Position numbers and translations under genes: made by a program. Source: Alternaria dauci (taxonomy: Eukaryota > Ascomycota > Dothideomycetes > Pleosporales > Pleosporaceae). Taken from it: 64,000 bases of DNA. Within the stretch, counting starts at the first letter, position 1; each line of letters opens with the position of its first letter. The stretch is from the NCBI RefSeq assembly GCF_042100115.1, contig NC_091277.1:1116001-1180000 (forward strand). The letters are read 5' to 3'. The notes under the pieces are model-generated. The model worked only from the letters and a program-made list of their open reading frames with translations, made no database searches and was not told where the DNA came from. Shown here one piece after another: positions 22,956 to 34,868 of this stretch.

Positions 22956-24584
22956 ATGGAGTACGACAACTCGAGACGCTGTTTGCCTCACAATCTAGCA
23001 TACCCAAACTACATCTGCGAACGTAATGCTCCACTAGCGCTATCCCACGGCACGAGAGAAAACCCACGCGGCTATCCCATAGGCGGTACGCACAGCCGAG
23101 CTAGCATGGAGGGACCGTTGATAGGAACGGGACCAGCGAGGCGTCGCATTGCTGTAGCGGTAAGAAACTAGTGCGTCGTGATCTGTCAACACGTTCTTAC
23201 CAGAACGACACACACAATTGCATCCCTCCTTGTTGGAGTTTTGCTAATATCCTGCCCAGTGTGCACGATGTCGCAAGAGGAAAATTCGGTGCAGCGGTGA
23301 TCCTGGGAATGGCACTGGCTGTTTAAACTGTCGACAGGCCGGTGTAGATCCAGCGGGCTGCCAATTTCATAGAGTACGTCAGGCGATTACATTGCGTATA
23401 TGTGCTAAGTCTGTTAGGTGGGGTCCGACGCTGTTCATAAGGTGATTGACGACCGGAACATGGCTTACAGCCTCAGTGGCATGGCCAATGCGCACAACAT
23501 GATGTCCATCTACTCCACAGGAGGCAACACCGCTATTTACCAACGTCCGATGTCGTCTCAGCAGTACCAGCAGCTCGATACGAAGCCAATGTACTCACCG
23601 AATTGGGCCATACCTTATTCCGATGACACGTCGCCGGTTGATGGTTATAGTCTTGAGCAGCCTCAGGCATATATATCCCAGTCTACAGCAGTAGCAAACA
23701 CGAGCATGTATCCACCTCCATGTCGCTGGACTCAGCCGACAGCAAAGGCTATGCAACAGGGCGCCACATACTTCGACCAGGGGTTACATTTTCCTCATAC
23801 AAACCATCGAATAACTACGTCTTCGGATATATCCCCACTCAATACCGGGCTGTCATCTCTACATTTGTCGTTACCAGAAAGGCCCCACCCCCAACAGCCT
23901 CTTCCTCAGGACTCTGGTGTACCTCTGAGGCAACTCCCAGTGCCAAAGGCCAGCCAGACACCCAATCGTAACGTTGTAGACCAGATGCAAGATGCTCGTC
24001 TTCGCTCTGCTCAGGCAATTGGTACCTCTGCTGTGGACAGTAGGGCCTCATTCTCGAAACCTTCACTACCTTGGACCAACGACAGTGACAACCACATCAA
24101 TGCGTCTGCAGCGATACCGGCGGATGCTTTTACGCAAATGATAGCCCCGGTCATACCAGAAAATGCAGAGAGTAGAATAGGATATCTGCCTAATACCACA
24201 CCTACTGCTGACGACACAACATCGACAACGACCACTGCATCTTATCCGGAGCTCGATTTCAGCGCGAATGGTCTGCCCGATGTAATGAGTGTACCAACGC
24301 CAGCTACAAACTACTCTTTTGTGCGCGAGAGTCGTCAGATGGCACGACCAATTTCCCAGACGAATCTGTACAGCTATAGTCCAAGTCCGTCATCAAAGCG
24401 GAACTCATCAAGTGGCGAGTCTGCGAGCGATTGCGCACTAGTGAGTGGTCATCGCTATACACCTCTCAATCACTCTCAGTTGCAGAGCTCACCTGGAACT
24501 CGCAGCTTGCATCGCGAGTCATGTCAAAGCCGGAACGTGCAGCTTGATCGCACCTCTATGGGGAACCTCAATAGCACCTACTGA
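22956..24584 (+). CDS. Zn(II)2Cys6 transcription factor
   Basis: Three exons (22956-23159, 23260-23373, 23418-24584), all in phase 0, give 494 residues. Exon 2 codes the binuclear cluster almost alone: Cys69, Cys72, Cys79, Cys89, Cys92, Cys102 (spacing 2-6-9-2-9) with the basic KRKIR loop, so it should bind DNA with CGG-type half-sites. The rest is Ser/Thr/Gln/Pro-rich and low in structure, like an activation region; I see no fungal middle-homology domain. The exon junctions are GTAAGA-CCCAG and GTACGT-GTTAG. I do not recognise a characterised orthologue. It is convergent with the GMC oxidoreductase, 1.9 kb away, which is not enough to link them. Confidence 0.8.
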
Positions 24585-26469
24585 GATACTCGTATCTGGT
24601 TGCACGACTGGTTGATCTCCTTCTGCCAACCCGTTCGTCTCATCATTACGGCGACGCACACTCCTTTCGTTGGCGTCCTGGCGTACTTATAATCGCTGAG
24701 CGATACGCTAACGCACAACATCCTACAAGCACTGCATTTTCAGACACAGAGCTTGAATCCGCAGCGCATTCTCTATGTGCATACCAGATTCGGCACTCGA
24801 ACTACCAAGCACTTTGCTACTACCATGAGCACATTCCTTAGCTCAGCTCACGTTTGACTTTCGGAGTTCTTCTCGTCGACTGGCGAGCCTTCTTTAGCTG
24901 AAGTCGACTCGTCTTTCTGTTTGCTTACACGACACTACATTGTAACACGATATAATTGTCTCACTGTTCTACATTATATTGATTTAGGCATCGTCGAGGC
25001 GCTACGAAATAATGGTTTATCACGCGGGCGGTCAATATGTTTCATTGTATACCAGCATCACTATCATGTCTTGTGACCAAGACAAAACGCCAGGGCCGCT
25101 CTTTAAGCACAACCAGTATCCTTATCAGGTTCACATTCGCTCATATTGGAAAAAACACGTCGAAGCTTAGTGTGTATACGGTTGCAGCGCATGCAATACC
25201 ATAGAAACATAGCGGGTCATGTACCGGATACTTTGTACTGATTAGCACAAGAGGGGTCAAGGACAAATAGTGATAATCGTCACGATATTCAACCCCAACA
25301 TCCTATCCTATAGACTGGGTTAGATGCTGTCACGGCCTGACACGCCTTGCTGAGCACTTCTTATGTCATTTGAAGAGACATGTACGTTTTCGCTTCTGCA
25401 AAGCGTCTGCCTTAGCAGTGTTACCATACAGTAACAGCCTGCCTCTGCCTTGTTGGCAGATACATTTGCCCTAGCCTACTTTGTACCTCACTTCCCTGCA
25501 GGACTCCAGAATAGGATCAGCACAGCTTTGCACTGAGACGGACCACGAAACTCCCTTCAATAACCCACTCTTTGCCTCGTCTCGGTACACGCCAGAGTAC
25601 ACACCGCCATCCTCCTCTGCACCAAACGCAGTAAACAAACGCGTTTCAGAAACGGGTCTCGACCGCATCTGGACCCTGCTGCAGGGCAGCCACAGGCATA
25701 CCGCCTTGTTCACGTTACACAAGTCTGCACTCACAGAAGCACAAGTCCGCTCAGCAGGTGTCACACGGGATGTGCGGCCAAGAGTATAGGCAGAAGGCTC
25801 CACATCCATACGGTGCGTTCCGGGATGATGCTGGAAGTATTGCATGTGCGCTGTACGAGGGCGGTGATGGATGGGGAACGGGGCTGATGGGCGGTACGAT
25901 TGTATGTGTGAATGGGGAAGCGAGGGCGGTGATGGACTGGTGTACAAAAGTGATGAGTAACAAGCTAGAAGGCAGCTTGTGGTATCGAAGGATGTGACAT
26001 TGGTCTGAGTTGGATTTATGGAGGACAAACGAACATCGAAGGGCGGGTCGTGGTCCCCCAGCAAGAGCACTCGCCGCTAGCAGGCGCTAGTGTGTCGTAT
26101 TGGGGGGTGAATGCTTTCGCTCCGCCTTGTCTTCCTTCGTCCCACTCACTGCTCCTTTCCGGCCCAGTATCAGATGTGCTTTTACCAGCAAGAAGACCTG
26201 TCTTTTATCTTACCTTTAGTATGTGCTCATGGTAACCCAGCCTCCCTGTTTGGTGATTGTTAAGTCTGCATATCATGAATCACTTAGAAAGTATATATGC
26301 AATTCTACATGACTTGACGATGATGATAAGCTCCAGATGAAACAGCAGGTAGGGAGTGAGATTGACGCTCATAAGACAGTGCAGTGTGATAACGCCGCAT
26401 AGCCGACAGCGTGCCCAATGTGCATGCATCGGCTTACTAAATCCGTGATCAAGATCGAGAACCAAACCT
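24585..26469. other. Convergent intergenic region
   Basis: About 1.9 kb between the zinc-cluster gene and the GMC gene. Overlapping open frames on both strands at 25471-26070 have no domain signature and look like chance. I see nothing else. Confidence 0.4.
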
Positions 26470-28571
26470 CACAGTAATCCGTGACGCTCTTTGATCATAT
26501 CTGCAGCCTACATGTCGTCAGCAAAGATGGCTGCCGCATACTCTCTATCGCTGTCTTACCTTTTCTGCTCCAGCATACACACTAGCCTGCGGCCCACCAC
26601 CAGCGACAAGAGGCCATGTACTCGCATCTACTACGCTGATTCCGAGTGTTCCGTAGATCCTGTTTTGCGGGTCGACAACACCACCATCTTTCCTTGCCAT
26701 CATAGCGGCCGTGCAGCATTGATGCGCGTTACTTGGCTGCACTGCCGCTTTGATACTCTCTTTGATGTCCTTCTCATCGATAATGCCCGGCGCGGGAGCT
26801 GTCTCGATATGGCCTAGGATAGCAAGATCGGACGTGGCCATTAGTTCCCGATTCTTCATGTAGATGGCATATAACATGTCAAGATCGGTGGGATCGGTGA
26901 TTGCGCCATAATCAAGCAGCGGAGCGTCGAGGATATTGGCAGATTGTATCTTGATTGAGCCACGGCTGAGAGGACGCGTCATGTATATACTTGTCTCCGG
27001 CCCAGCGTTCCACGACAAGCCACCCACAGCCTCTTTGTTGATGCTCTTGATTATGACGGCACGCTGTTTCTCGTAACCAGCGACTATGGATGGGTCGACA
27101 TCTTTTCCCAGTATGTCAGCAGGATATATCGAGGCCGCTTTAGATAAGATTGGTACGGAGGCGTTTGTCCAATTTGAAAGAGGCAGCTGAATAATTAGAT
27201 TGCCAGTTGTACTGGTGAGGTCGTATGCGCTCGGCTTTCCCGTATTGTAGAGAACACGCTGCTCCATGGCATATGTAGCGTTAGACTGTAAGGACCCACC
27301 GTTTGGAAAGTGATTAGACGTGTCTGGATGAATCAGTAATTCTATCAACTCACAACGACAATTGATTACGTACAATTGTAGTTCACTTTCAGTACTAGAT
27401 GATCCTGCAGGTTGCGACCGACGCCAGGTAGCGCAGAGACCGGCTCAATACCGAACTTCTTGAGATGAGCTGGGTCACCAATCCCAGAAAGTTGTAGTAT
27501 CTGTGGCGTATGTACGCCTCCAGCAGCCATAATGACTTCTTTGCTTGCTCGGACAGCACGTTTCCTACCATTGGAAGTGCTGATATACTCAACACCTACA
27601 GCGGTGAGATTTTCGAAAATGACACGTGATACTGCTGTATTCGGGAGGATATGATAGTTCGGTCTTGCAGCATCTCTGTCGTAGCGGTTGATGCGAGCTG
27701 AGGATCGCGTCTGCATTTTAGGATCGACAGAGCGAAGAAGGCGGAATATGCCTTGGGCGCGACCACTGTTAGGATCCAGGGCCGGCTGAATACCCAGACT
27801 TAATGCTCCATTGTACTTGTTGGCTACACAAACAGTCAGATTCTAGAGACCAAAGCTGAATAACACCGACTCACCACTGCCTGGGTAATCGTACGGAGCA
27901 TAGCTGGCTTGCACCGGGCCATCGGAGCCATGTACGGCGGCATCCCATGTAATGTTATGGCGCACCGCATATTCTGCGTCTGGGGCTGTGAAGGTCTCGC
28001 TCTTATTGGGGTCAAGATCATGGCTCGAGACCTGGGGAGGCCATTTACCTTCTTGAAGTAGGGAAGCAGATCGGCCCATCCCCAGCCAGCCGCTCCTAAT
28101 TCTTCCCAAGCGTTGTAAAGCCCAGCATCCGATCTATGGAAAAACATCGCATTGACAACAGACCCACCACCTACAACTCTGCCACATGGCACACCAAACG
28201 ACTTATTGTTAAGCGCGGTTTGTGGTGTACTCATCAATGGTAGCCAGAGGTACGGTACTGGGAAGTACGCACCGGGGATCATGACGCCGTCCTCTTTCTG
28301 ATCGAAAGGGCCATATTCAACGACTAGTACAGTGACTGTTGCTAAAAGTCAACTGAGACGTTTTGAAGGCTGGGAGTGATGTACCATCCGGGTTCTCCGT
28401 CAAGCGATCTGCAACAGTAAGCCCTGCAATACCACCGCCCACGATGACGAAATCATAGGTTGTCTCATTGTTGACCTGCCTCGCATCGATGACCTTGGCA
28501 GTGCGTCCAAGGTGTGAGCGAGCCTGCACAATAATCGCACAATACAAGGCGAAGACAGTCAGTAGCAGCAT
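26470..28571 (-). CDS. Secreted GMC-family FAD oxidoreductase
   Basis: Six exons, complement(26470..26508, 26560..27323, 27374..27823, 27875..28001, 28049..28341, 28385..28571), give 619 residues. It starts with a hydrophobic signal peptide (MLLLTVFALYCAIIVQA). The FAD motif FVIVGGGIAGLTVADRL lies near residue 40, GRVVGGGSVVNAMFFHR is the GMC signature 1, and a GGVHTPQILQLSGIG segment is signature 2. The family oxidises alcohols or sugars (aryl-alcohol oxidase, glucose oxidase, choline dehydrogenase). His553 (AHQCC) matches the first catalytic His. The second His/Asn, normally 43 residues later in a PGHPQ-like motif, is Gly596 (VAGGGPQAS). The 13-codon last exon restores the family ending AEKAADMIKERHG. 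Substrate unknown; it may be inactive or altered. Confidence 0.85.
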
Positions 28572-30094
28572 TTTCGGATGCTGAAAGATGAGGAAGGATG
28601 AACGTGTCGAAAAGGAGCAGCAGAAAAATGATCTTATCAAACACCAACCTAGCCTTAAAGTGCTAGACGTGCGCACATGAAGACGCAGGAGTTACTTCCA
28701 AGCGAACTGTAGGCATTGTTTTCCCAAAGAGATGATGGTAGGAGCGGGATAGATTGCTTGCTGTAATTCATTGGTCATTGCTACTATGGCGGACCGGGTC
28801 CCTGGCTCGCCTGTCATCGCACATGAAGAGCTGGAGAGGAACAGAGATGTGGACGGCGTCCATGCATTGTTTCTTGCTCGCGAAGGGAGGGGAGCACACA
28901 AGGCGCGATTGACATGTAGTTGGAGTGTTGGAGTGCTGGTCTGTGTATGTGTCTGTGCGGCTTCACGCCGTGATCGGCTCCCAGCCCCGTCGCGTCGCCT
29001 GATCCTCATGGAACCCGGTCAGACACTGCAGATGCTCAGATGTAGTTATTGCAGAAGTCGTAACCGAGTTGTTGTAGCTATCTATGCGGGGTTCCGTATT
29101 CAGCCGAGCGACGCAAACCAAGATTCACGACCATGTCTAGGTACTCTCCCTACAGCCGTCGCGATCATGCCAGCACGAAGCGCATGCGCAGTTCCAGGCA
29201 GCAGACGTCAATGTCGAGTGCCCCGCGCCTAAATTTCGGTATCGTTCTGTCATGGAAGCACCTGTGCATGAGGTAAATTGATGGCCTCGTGGGGCTGACT
29301 GCTCAAGGCGCTTGATACAGCACTACAGCAATGATGATGGACCTGGCGGGAAAGGAACCTATGCAGGTCCTCACATGCATATGGCGCAACCTTGATCTAA
29401 TTAACGAGCAATTCTACGAGCGTTGGAAAGAAAAAGTATATGCGCTGATAATAGGTCCCTGGGTGGAGTAACATGGTAGTGTACGATACCAGCAAGTACC
29501 CTTTGCACTTTAATCCTCCTTTATCAATTACTCCAACGCTAACATTTGTGCTCGCAGATCCAAGCCTCCGGCTCTATACTCCCCACTCCCTCCACCACCT
29601 CGTCGCCGAACGCCACATCTTATTCCGCGCTGCCTATCACACCTTCAGAGTTCGACGGCATTGTCATGTTCCTCACACTAAATCTGGCACAATTCACACG
29701 CGCATTTACCGATTCATGTCACGTTAAAGCCATCAAGCTGGGCAAATAGATGGATCCTGGTAGAAAAAGAAGGGCCGGCCAGCGGAGTTCTTGGGAGGTC
29801 GTCAGGGAAGATTGCTGATATGGTATAAGATGGTAAAGTGATGACTTTATATGAGTACATGAATAGGTAGCTGGATGCTATTGGATGGATTTGCAGTAGA
29901 TGGGAGCAGGATACAAAGAGGCACGAACACTGATCATGTTCTCAATTTTGCGAGATACTGTGAAGCATATAAAAGCTCCCTCAAAAACGCCATATGTCTA
30001 AACGCTGAAATGCACCCTCACACCTGCCACCCCCTAGTCATCATCTTCGTCATAAATATCATGAAGAATCTATGCCACACAACACCAGAAACGT
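28572..30094. other. Intergenic region between GMC and ladA
   Basis: About 1.5 kb holding the GMC promoter and the ladA 3' flank. A short open frame at 29473-29727 (+, 84 codons) has no recognisable domain. Nothing else seen. Confidence 0.4.
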
Positions 30095-31409
30095 CTAATC
30101 CAAGCTCTGGATCTGCACCTTGATGCAACCAGTCTTGGGATCCGCAGCCGTCTTGAACGCCTCAACAGCATCCTCCAGCTTGAACCTATGAGTAACAAGC
30201 TTGCTCAGGTCAATAACGCCGCTCTTGTATAACCGGATAGCCTTGGGCCATGTGTTGCAGTATCGGTACTGGAACTGCAAATCTACCTCCCGGGTACTCA
30301 GTCTCATGAAAGGAATCTTCATCTCGTTCTTGCCAACACCGATAACGAAGACCTTGCCGCCAAACTTTACAGTCTGGATACAACCGTTGATGGAGCTCTC
30401 AACACCAGTGCACTCCATGGCGTGCGAGGGCTCAACACCATCTGTGAGCTTGAGAATCGCAGCTTGGAAGTCGGTGGGCGAGTGGCTGAATTCGACTTTG
30501 TGGGTAAGAACGCCGGGGACGAGCGATTTGGCAAAATCAAGACGGCCTTGGTCAATGTCCGTTATGACAATGGGCGTCGCGCCCGCCGCTTGACAGCAGA
30601 GAAGAGTTACGAGACCAATTGGACCGGCGCCACAGACAATGACTGGGTCACCAAGGCGGACGTTTGCGCGGTCCATTCCTGCGAGGGCCACGGAGAGAGG
30701 CTCAAGCATGGCTCCGTCCTCGAAAGTCATGCTGTCGGGAAGCTTGTGGCACCACATTGCTGGATGCTTGAGGTAACGACGCAGAAGACCGGTGACGGGA
30801 GGAGTAGAGAGGAACTGTACGCGCTCGCAGCCGTTGTAGCGGCCTGTAAGGCAGGGCTCGCATTCACCGCAGATGATGTTGGGTTCGATGGCTACACGGT
30901 CGCCAGGCTTGAGGTTTGTGACCGAGGGGTGGCAGGCCATGACTGTGCCGGCGGATTCGTGACCCAGGACGTGAGTGTCCTCTACTATCATGGGACCAAT
31001 ACAGCCCTAGAAATATAGTTAGCACACGCCAATGCTTTATCCGCGCCTTGCTTCAAGGCGGGAAGAATGGGGGACATACAGCATGCCAGAAGTGAATATC
31101 GCTACCGCAGATACCGGTGCTCTTGACATTCAGAAGAACCTCTCCGGGCTTCAGGTCTCCACCTCTTTGCACCTCCTCCAAGCTCGGTTCTGCCTCTGCG
31201 ACCCAGAGTTCGTGCGCGGGGTTCGTGTAAACACCAATGTTCGGCTTGGTTGAGAGCTTGACATCAGTGCCGTTAGACTTGCTGACGCCGTTTACCGTTG
31301 CTGCCGCAGGCTCGGTGCTTGTGCCGTTCATCTTGGGTTTCTCTTGGATGTTGTTGAGTGTGTCTTTGATCTCCGACGCCCAGCTGTGGAAGAGAGGAAG
31401 AGATGCCAT
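30095..31409 (-). CDS. ladA: L-arabinitol 4-dehydrogenase
   Basis: Exons complement(30095..31006, 31080..31409) give 413 residues. This is a zinc medium-chain dehydrogenase: GICGSD carries the catalytic-zinc Cys, GHESAG the His-Glu pair, and [15 protein letters not shown] the four structural-zinc cysteines. The nucleotide fold has GAGPIG and an Asp (TDID) at the end of the second strand, which favours [16 protein letters not shown] near the C-terminus is characteristic of L-arabinitol dehydrogenases rather than xylitol dehydrogenases. It oxidises L-arabinitol to L-xylulose, the second step of fungal L-arabinose catabolism, in the cytosol. The N-terminus is about 50 residues longer than usual before [15 protein letters not shown]; a later Met (PKMNG) could be the real start. 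Confidence 0.88.
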
Positions 31410-33058
31410 TGAACGAAGGAAAAGAGGACTATAAAAGCAGGACAGGGAGGAAGGTCCGATAGAAAAGATCAGGTAAACAAATGGGGGACGTCCAGGTTCA
31501 TAGATCACCTGGCCTCAAACTTCTTTACCGCGGCGCTTCTTTTCTTTCCTGCAAGCTATCAATCTAAGCTACCGCTACGACCCAGACTTTACCCTTCCGC
31601 TCCCTCACAATTGGTGCGGGGCATTTGTGCATAATACCTCCATTCATTCAAAAACGTCACGCCCGAAAAGGACCAACCCCACACACCGCCCGCCAGAAGA
31701 CAACTTTCCACGAATGGGAGAGGGTGCAAGTCCGCAGTACCGACTTCCGAGTCGGGCAATTCCGTGCCAAAGCGTAGAAGGGGTCCAGCTGCAGCCTACG
31801 CGTGCTAACTGCAACTATACCGCATCTGGTAGCGCAGCCTACACCGAGCCTCCGGAGCCTAGGTGACAAAGACAGATTTCACGATGTTGGAGACGTGGTG
31901 TTGAGTGGATTGGGCTTGGAAATTGGAGAATTGTTCGGAGCCTCGGCTCGCGGCCGACTGCGAAGCGTGGAAGCTGGTCGGCATTTGTCCGATTGAGAGG
32001 TCTAGACGCGTCCGTTGGACAGCAATGCAGGGGCGATGGAAGGACTGATATGTCACGTTTGCGCAACCATGTCGTCTGACTATTCTTTGTTCGCTTTTGC
32101 TGAGTCGAGTTGCCGCTCGTGAAGAACCCAGACGCACAATACGGCGTTGCGCATACCTTGGAACATCCCCTACAGACCTCATCTTCCTCTTCCATCTCAA
32201 GGCGTACCTTGTCCCTCGATCAGCAAGATGCACGGAACCATAACAGCCTATAGAACCGACCGTGCCGCATGCACATCAGGCGAGCCGTCCCTGATCCGAT
32301 CAAAATGGTCGCGCTGGAAGGCTGCGCCGCAATTCGTGGCGACGTTAGGACGCGGATCGCGTTGTCGGTGGCTATATACAGAACCACGCCCATGATCTAC
32401 ACCAACGTGGATACGTTCAAGAAGCAGTGACAAGGCATTAACCTTGGCCAGCGGAGATCGCGCGCGCGTACATGAATCGGCTTAAGACAGGCGACCTTAC
32501 GCTTTGCTATCGACCCATGGTCGCATCGTCCTGCTCTCTGACCTTTTGGCCCTCAACCTTTGTCATTTACTCACAAAGGCGCAATTGGTACGTGGAGACT
32601 TATCGCAATGATCAGGCTGGCCTGATGAGGTGTGCACGCTTCGTGTTTCATCATGCGCTGGGTCTGAAGGGCCAAATACCGAGGCGAGGCTGAGGTGAGG
32701 CGAAAAGAGGTGTGCATGGGCACAAGAGAGGTGACTGACAGATAGCGAAGTGGACTGAGAATGGTCCGATGGTTTTTCTTGAAACTGCTGAGACATTCGT
32801 GGTAAAGTTCGTCTCCATACTGCGTGGACATGCGTCGTGATGTCCCCCAGAAGTCACCAGCTTACGTCGATCGCCACATCTACACCAATTCAGGTACTCT
32901 CAAGGGTTCGAAAAAAAGATCTTTGTTTGAATCTGAATTTGTAGATAAAGACACATGAAAATGAGTGCATCCGTAGATGGCTACTCTGAAGGCTAATCGT
33001 AACATACAACCTCAATACGCCTGTCCGAATCTTTGTACCGATACATGTCTTGGTTCGT
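31410..33058. other. ladA upstream region and noxA 3' flank
   Basis: About 1.65 kb. The part next to ladA is CT/GA-rich and should hold its promoter. I found no gene in 31500-33000: open frames there are short, overlap one another on both strands and have no family resemblance. Confidence 0.4.
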
Positions 33059-34868
33059 CTAGAAGTGCTCCTTCCAGAACTTGAAGTTGACCTCTTGACA
33101 CGTTGCCTGCTTGCATGCCTTCTTAATGTCCCTAGCCGCAACGTTGGGACCGCAGAAGTAAACACCGACCTCTGTGCGTAGAGTGCTTTCTAATCCATTC
33201 ATGTACGTGCGGTCCAGAATACCATCGCGCATACCGCAGAGCAGGCGCTGGAAGTCCGGACGTCCAAAGTTGGTGCGGGATTTAAGTTCAGTGAGCGGGT
33301 CCTTGTCAGTGCCCACCGAATTAAGCACGATATTTTGCGCAGTGTTGACATCCATCTTCTGTGTAAGATATGTGTGAATCCGCAGAAATTGATCTCCGTC
33401 TGCACCGCCGAGCGATTGAGCTTCGAGCGATGAAAGCAACGTCTGGAACCACTCGAATGACGACGTGTCCTTGCAGACCCAGATGAACTCGACACGGCGG
33501 AGACGCTTAGGAGGGTTCGGGCTGAGGCGGAGGTGGTAGATGGATTTGAGGATGGAGGCCCATGGTGTGACACCAATACCGGTACCAATGAGAACAGCGA
33601 CTTCGTTCTCAAAGACGTCTTCTGCGGGAGCTCCGTAAGGTCCATCGATGCGTAAAGCAGGCATCTTTTGGCCGTGCTGAAGAGCAATCTCGTACATGCC
33701 CATGGGGTCGAGCTCGTCGTAGAGCTTCGATTGCGACTGACCGGCACCGAGGGCATCGGCGAGAGCACGAGTGAAGTCACCGACCTGACGTACGTGAACA
33801 GAGATGTACGGGTCGTTGGGACAAGACGTGATGGTAAATGGATGCCACTGGTGGTAACTGACATCGGGACAGTTCAGGAAAAGCCATTGTCCTGGCTTGT
33901 ACTTCATGCTGGGCTTTGTGAATTGGATCTCGACAGCATCTAAACATTGTTAGCTTCATTCCTTCGGAGATGCTCGTTTTCATGTTTTGCTTACCGTATG
34001 GGTGGCGCACAACCTTGACAATCTGTGTCTGGCGTCTGCAACGAATCTCTCGGTACAGACGATCGAAGAAGTACAGACCACCACCAACGAGCTCCCATCG
34101 CCAACCTTCGTAGCCAATGCAATGAGTCCAGAAATTGTCGCTATCGAAGGGAGACCAAGCGGGAACAGTGTCTCGGACGAAACAGCTGGTTGCGTGCGTG
34201 TACATGCCGAGTAGGAACGGAATGAACAAGTGATGCGTGTACCAGAACGTTTCGAACGACTGCTGTCGGATCCTGTGGTGCGCCGTAGTATATATCAGAA
34301 GCATGCATAATAACATGATATGTCCCGTGATACCACCAGCCTCGGCATAATGGATTTGTAGCGCAATCTGAGGGCGGACCTGTACACGTTCAACATTGAA
34401 GAAGCTATGCTTGTCAGTACATGTCAACAATCTCAACCAAGTCACTGTCAACTCACTTGACGTAATGCGCCGCTACGTGGAGGATAGTGAAGAACAGCAT
34501 AGCGTAGGCGACTTGTCGGTGGAACCATTGGGACTCGTCGAGCGGCAGCACGCGCACCTTGGGGCGGAGCCACCGGAGGATGTTTCTGCACATAGGCATC
34601 ACAATGACCATTGTGTCAACTGACAGAACAAGACCTGCACCTCGAGATACCCATACTGAGTATTGAAGGGCATTCAGAGGCGCTAGACGCGCATCGCCCT
34701 GTTGTTTCCACCTATCTCAAGTCAGTAACAAGGATCAAAAACAAAGGCACAGACTTCTTACCATCCTATACCGAAAAGGGCCCAATGGAATCCCCAGAAG
34801 AAGAAATGAAAGGCTATCTTTCGTGGCGCAAAGAGCCTAGAGAACGATGTGCCTCCGCTTGCTCCCAT
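33059..34868 (-). CDS. noxA: NADPH oxidase A (Nox1-type superoxide-generating oxidase)
   Basis: Four exons, complement(33059..33939, 33995..34404, 34457..34711, 34762..34868), give 550 residues, the standard NoxA length. The start MGASGGTSFSRLFAPRKI and GIGWWKQQ are family hallmarks. Six membrane helices carry paired haem-binding histidines (HRQVAYAMLFFTILHVAAHY and THHLFIP). The cytosolic half has the FAD motif HPFTIT and the NADPH motif GTGIGVTP, and ends NFKFWKEHF as in gp91phox. It moves electrons from NADPH to oxygen, making superoxide for differentiation, sexual development and, in plant pathogens, penetration. NoxR, Rac and Bem1/Cdc24 normally control it. There are no EF-hands, so it is not NoxC. 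Confidence 0.96.

Noticed and set aside
25471..26070. 199-codon minus-strand frame and its plus-strand shadow
   Set aside because: Low-information composition, starts in odd places, no recognisable motif.
28002..28048. Apparent frame change in the GMC gene (LLPYFKK into another frame)
   Set aside because: A 47 nt intron with GTAAAT donor, CTTGAC branch and AAG acceptor joins FKK to SETFTAP exactly as the family requires, so this is not a frameshift.
29473..29749. Short overlapping frames that might be an exon of a small gene
   Set aside because: No partner exon with a matching phase could be found and no domain is visible.
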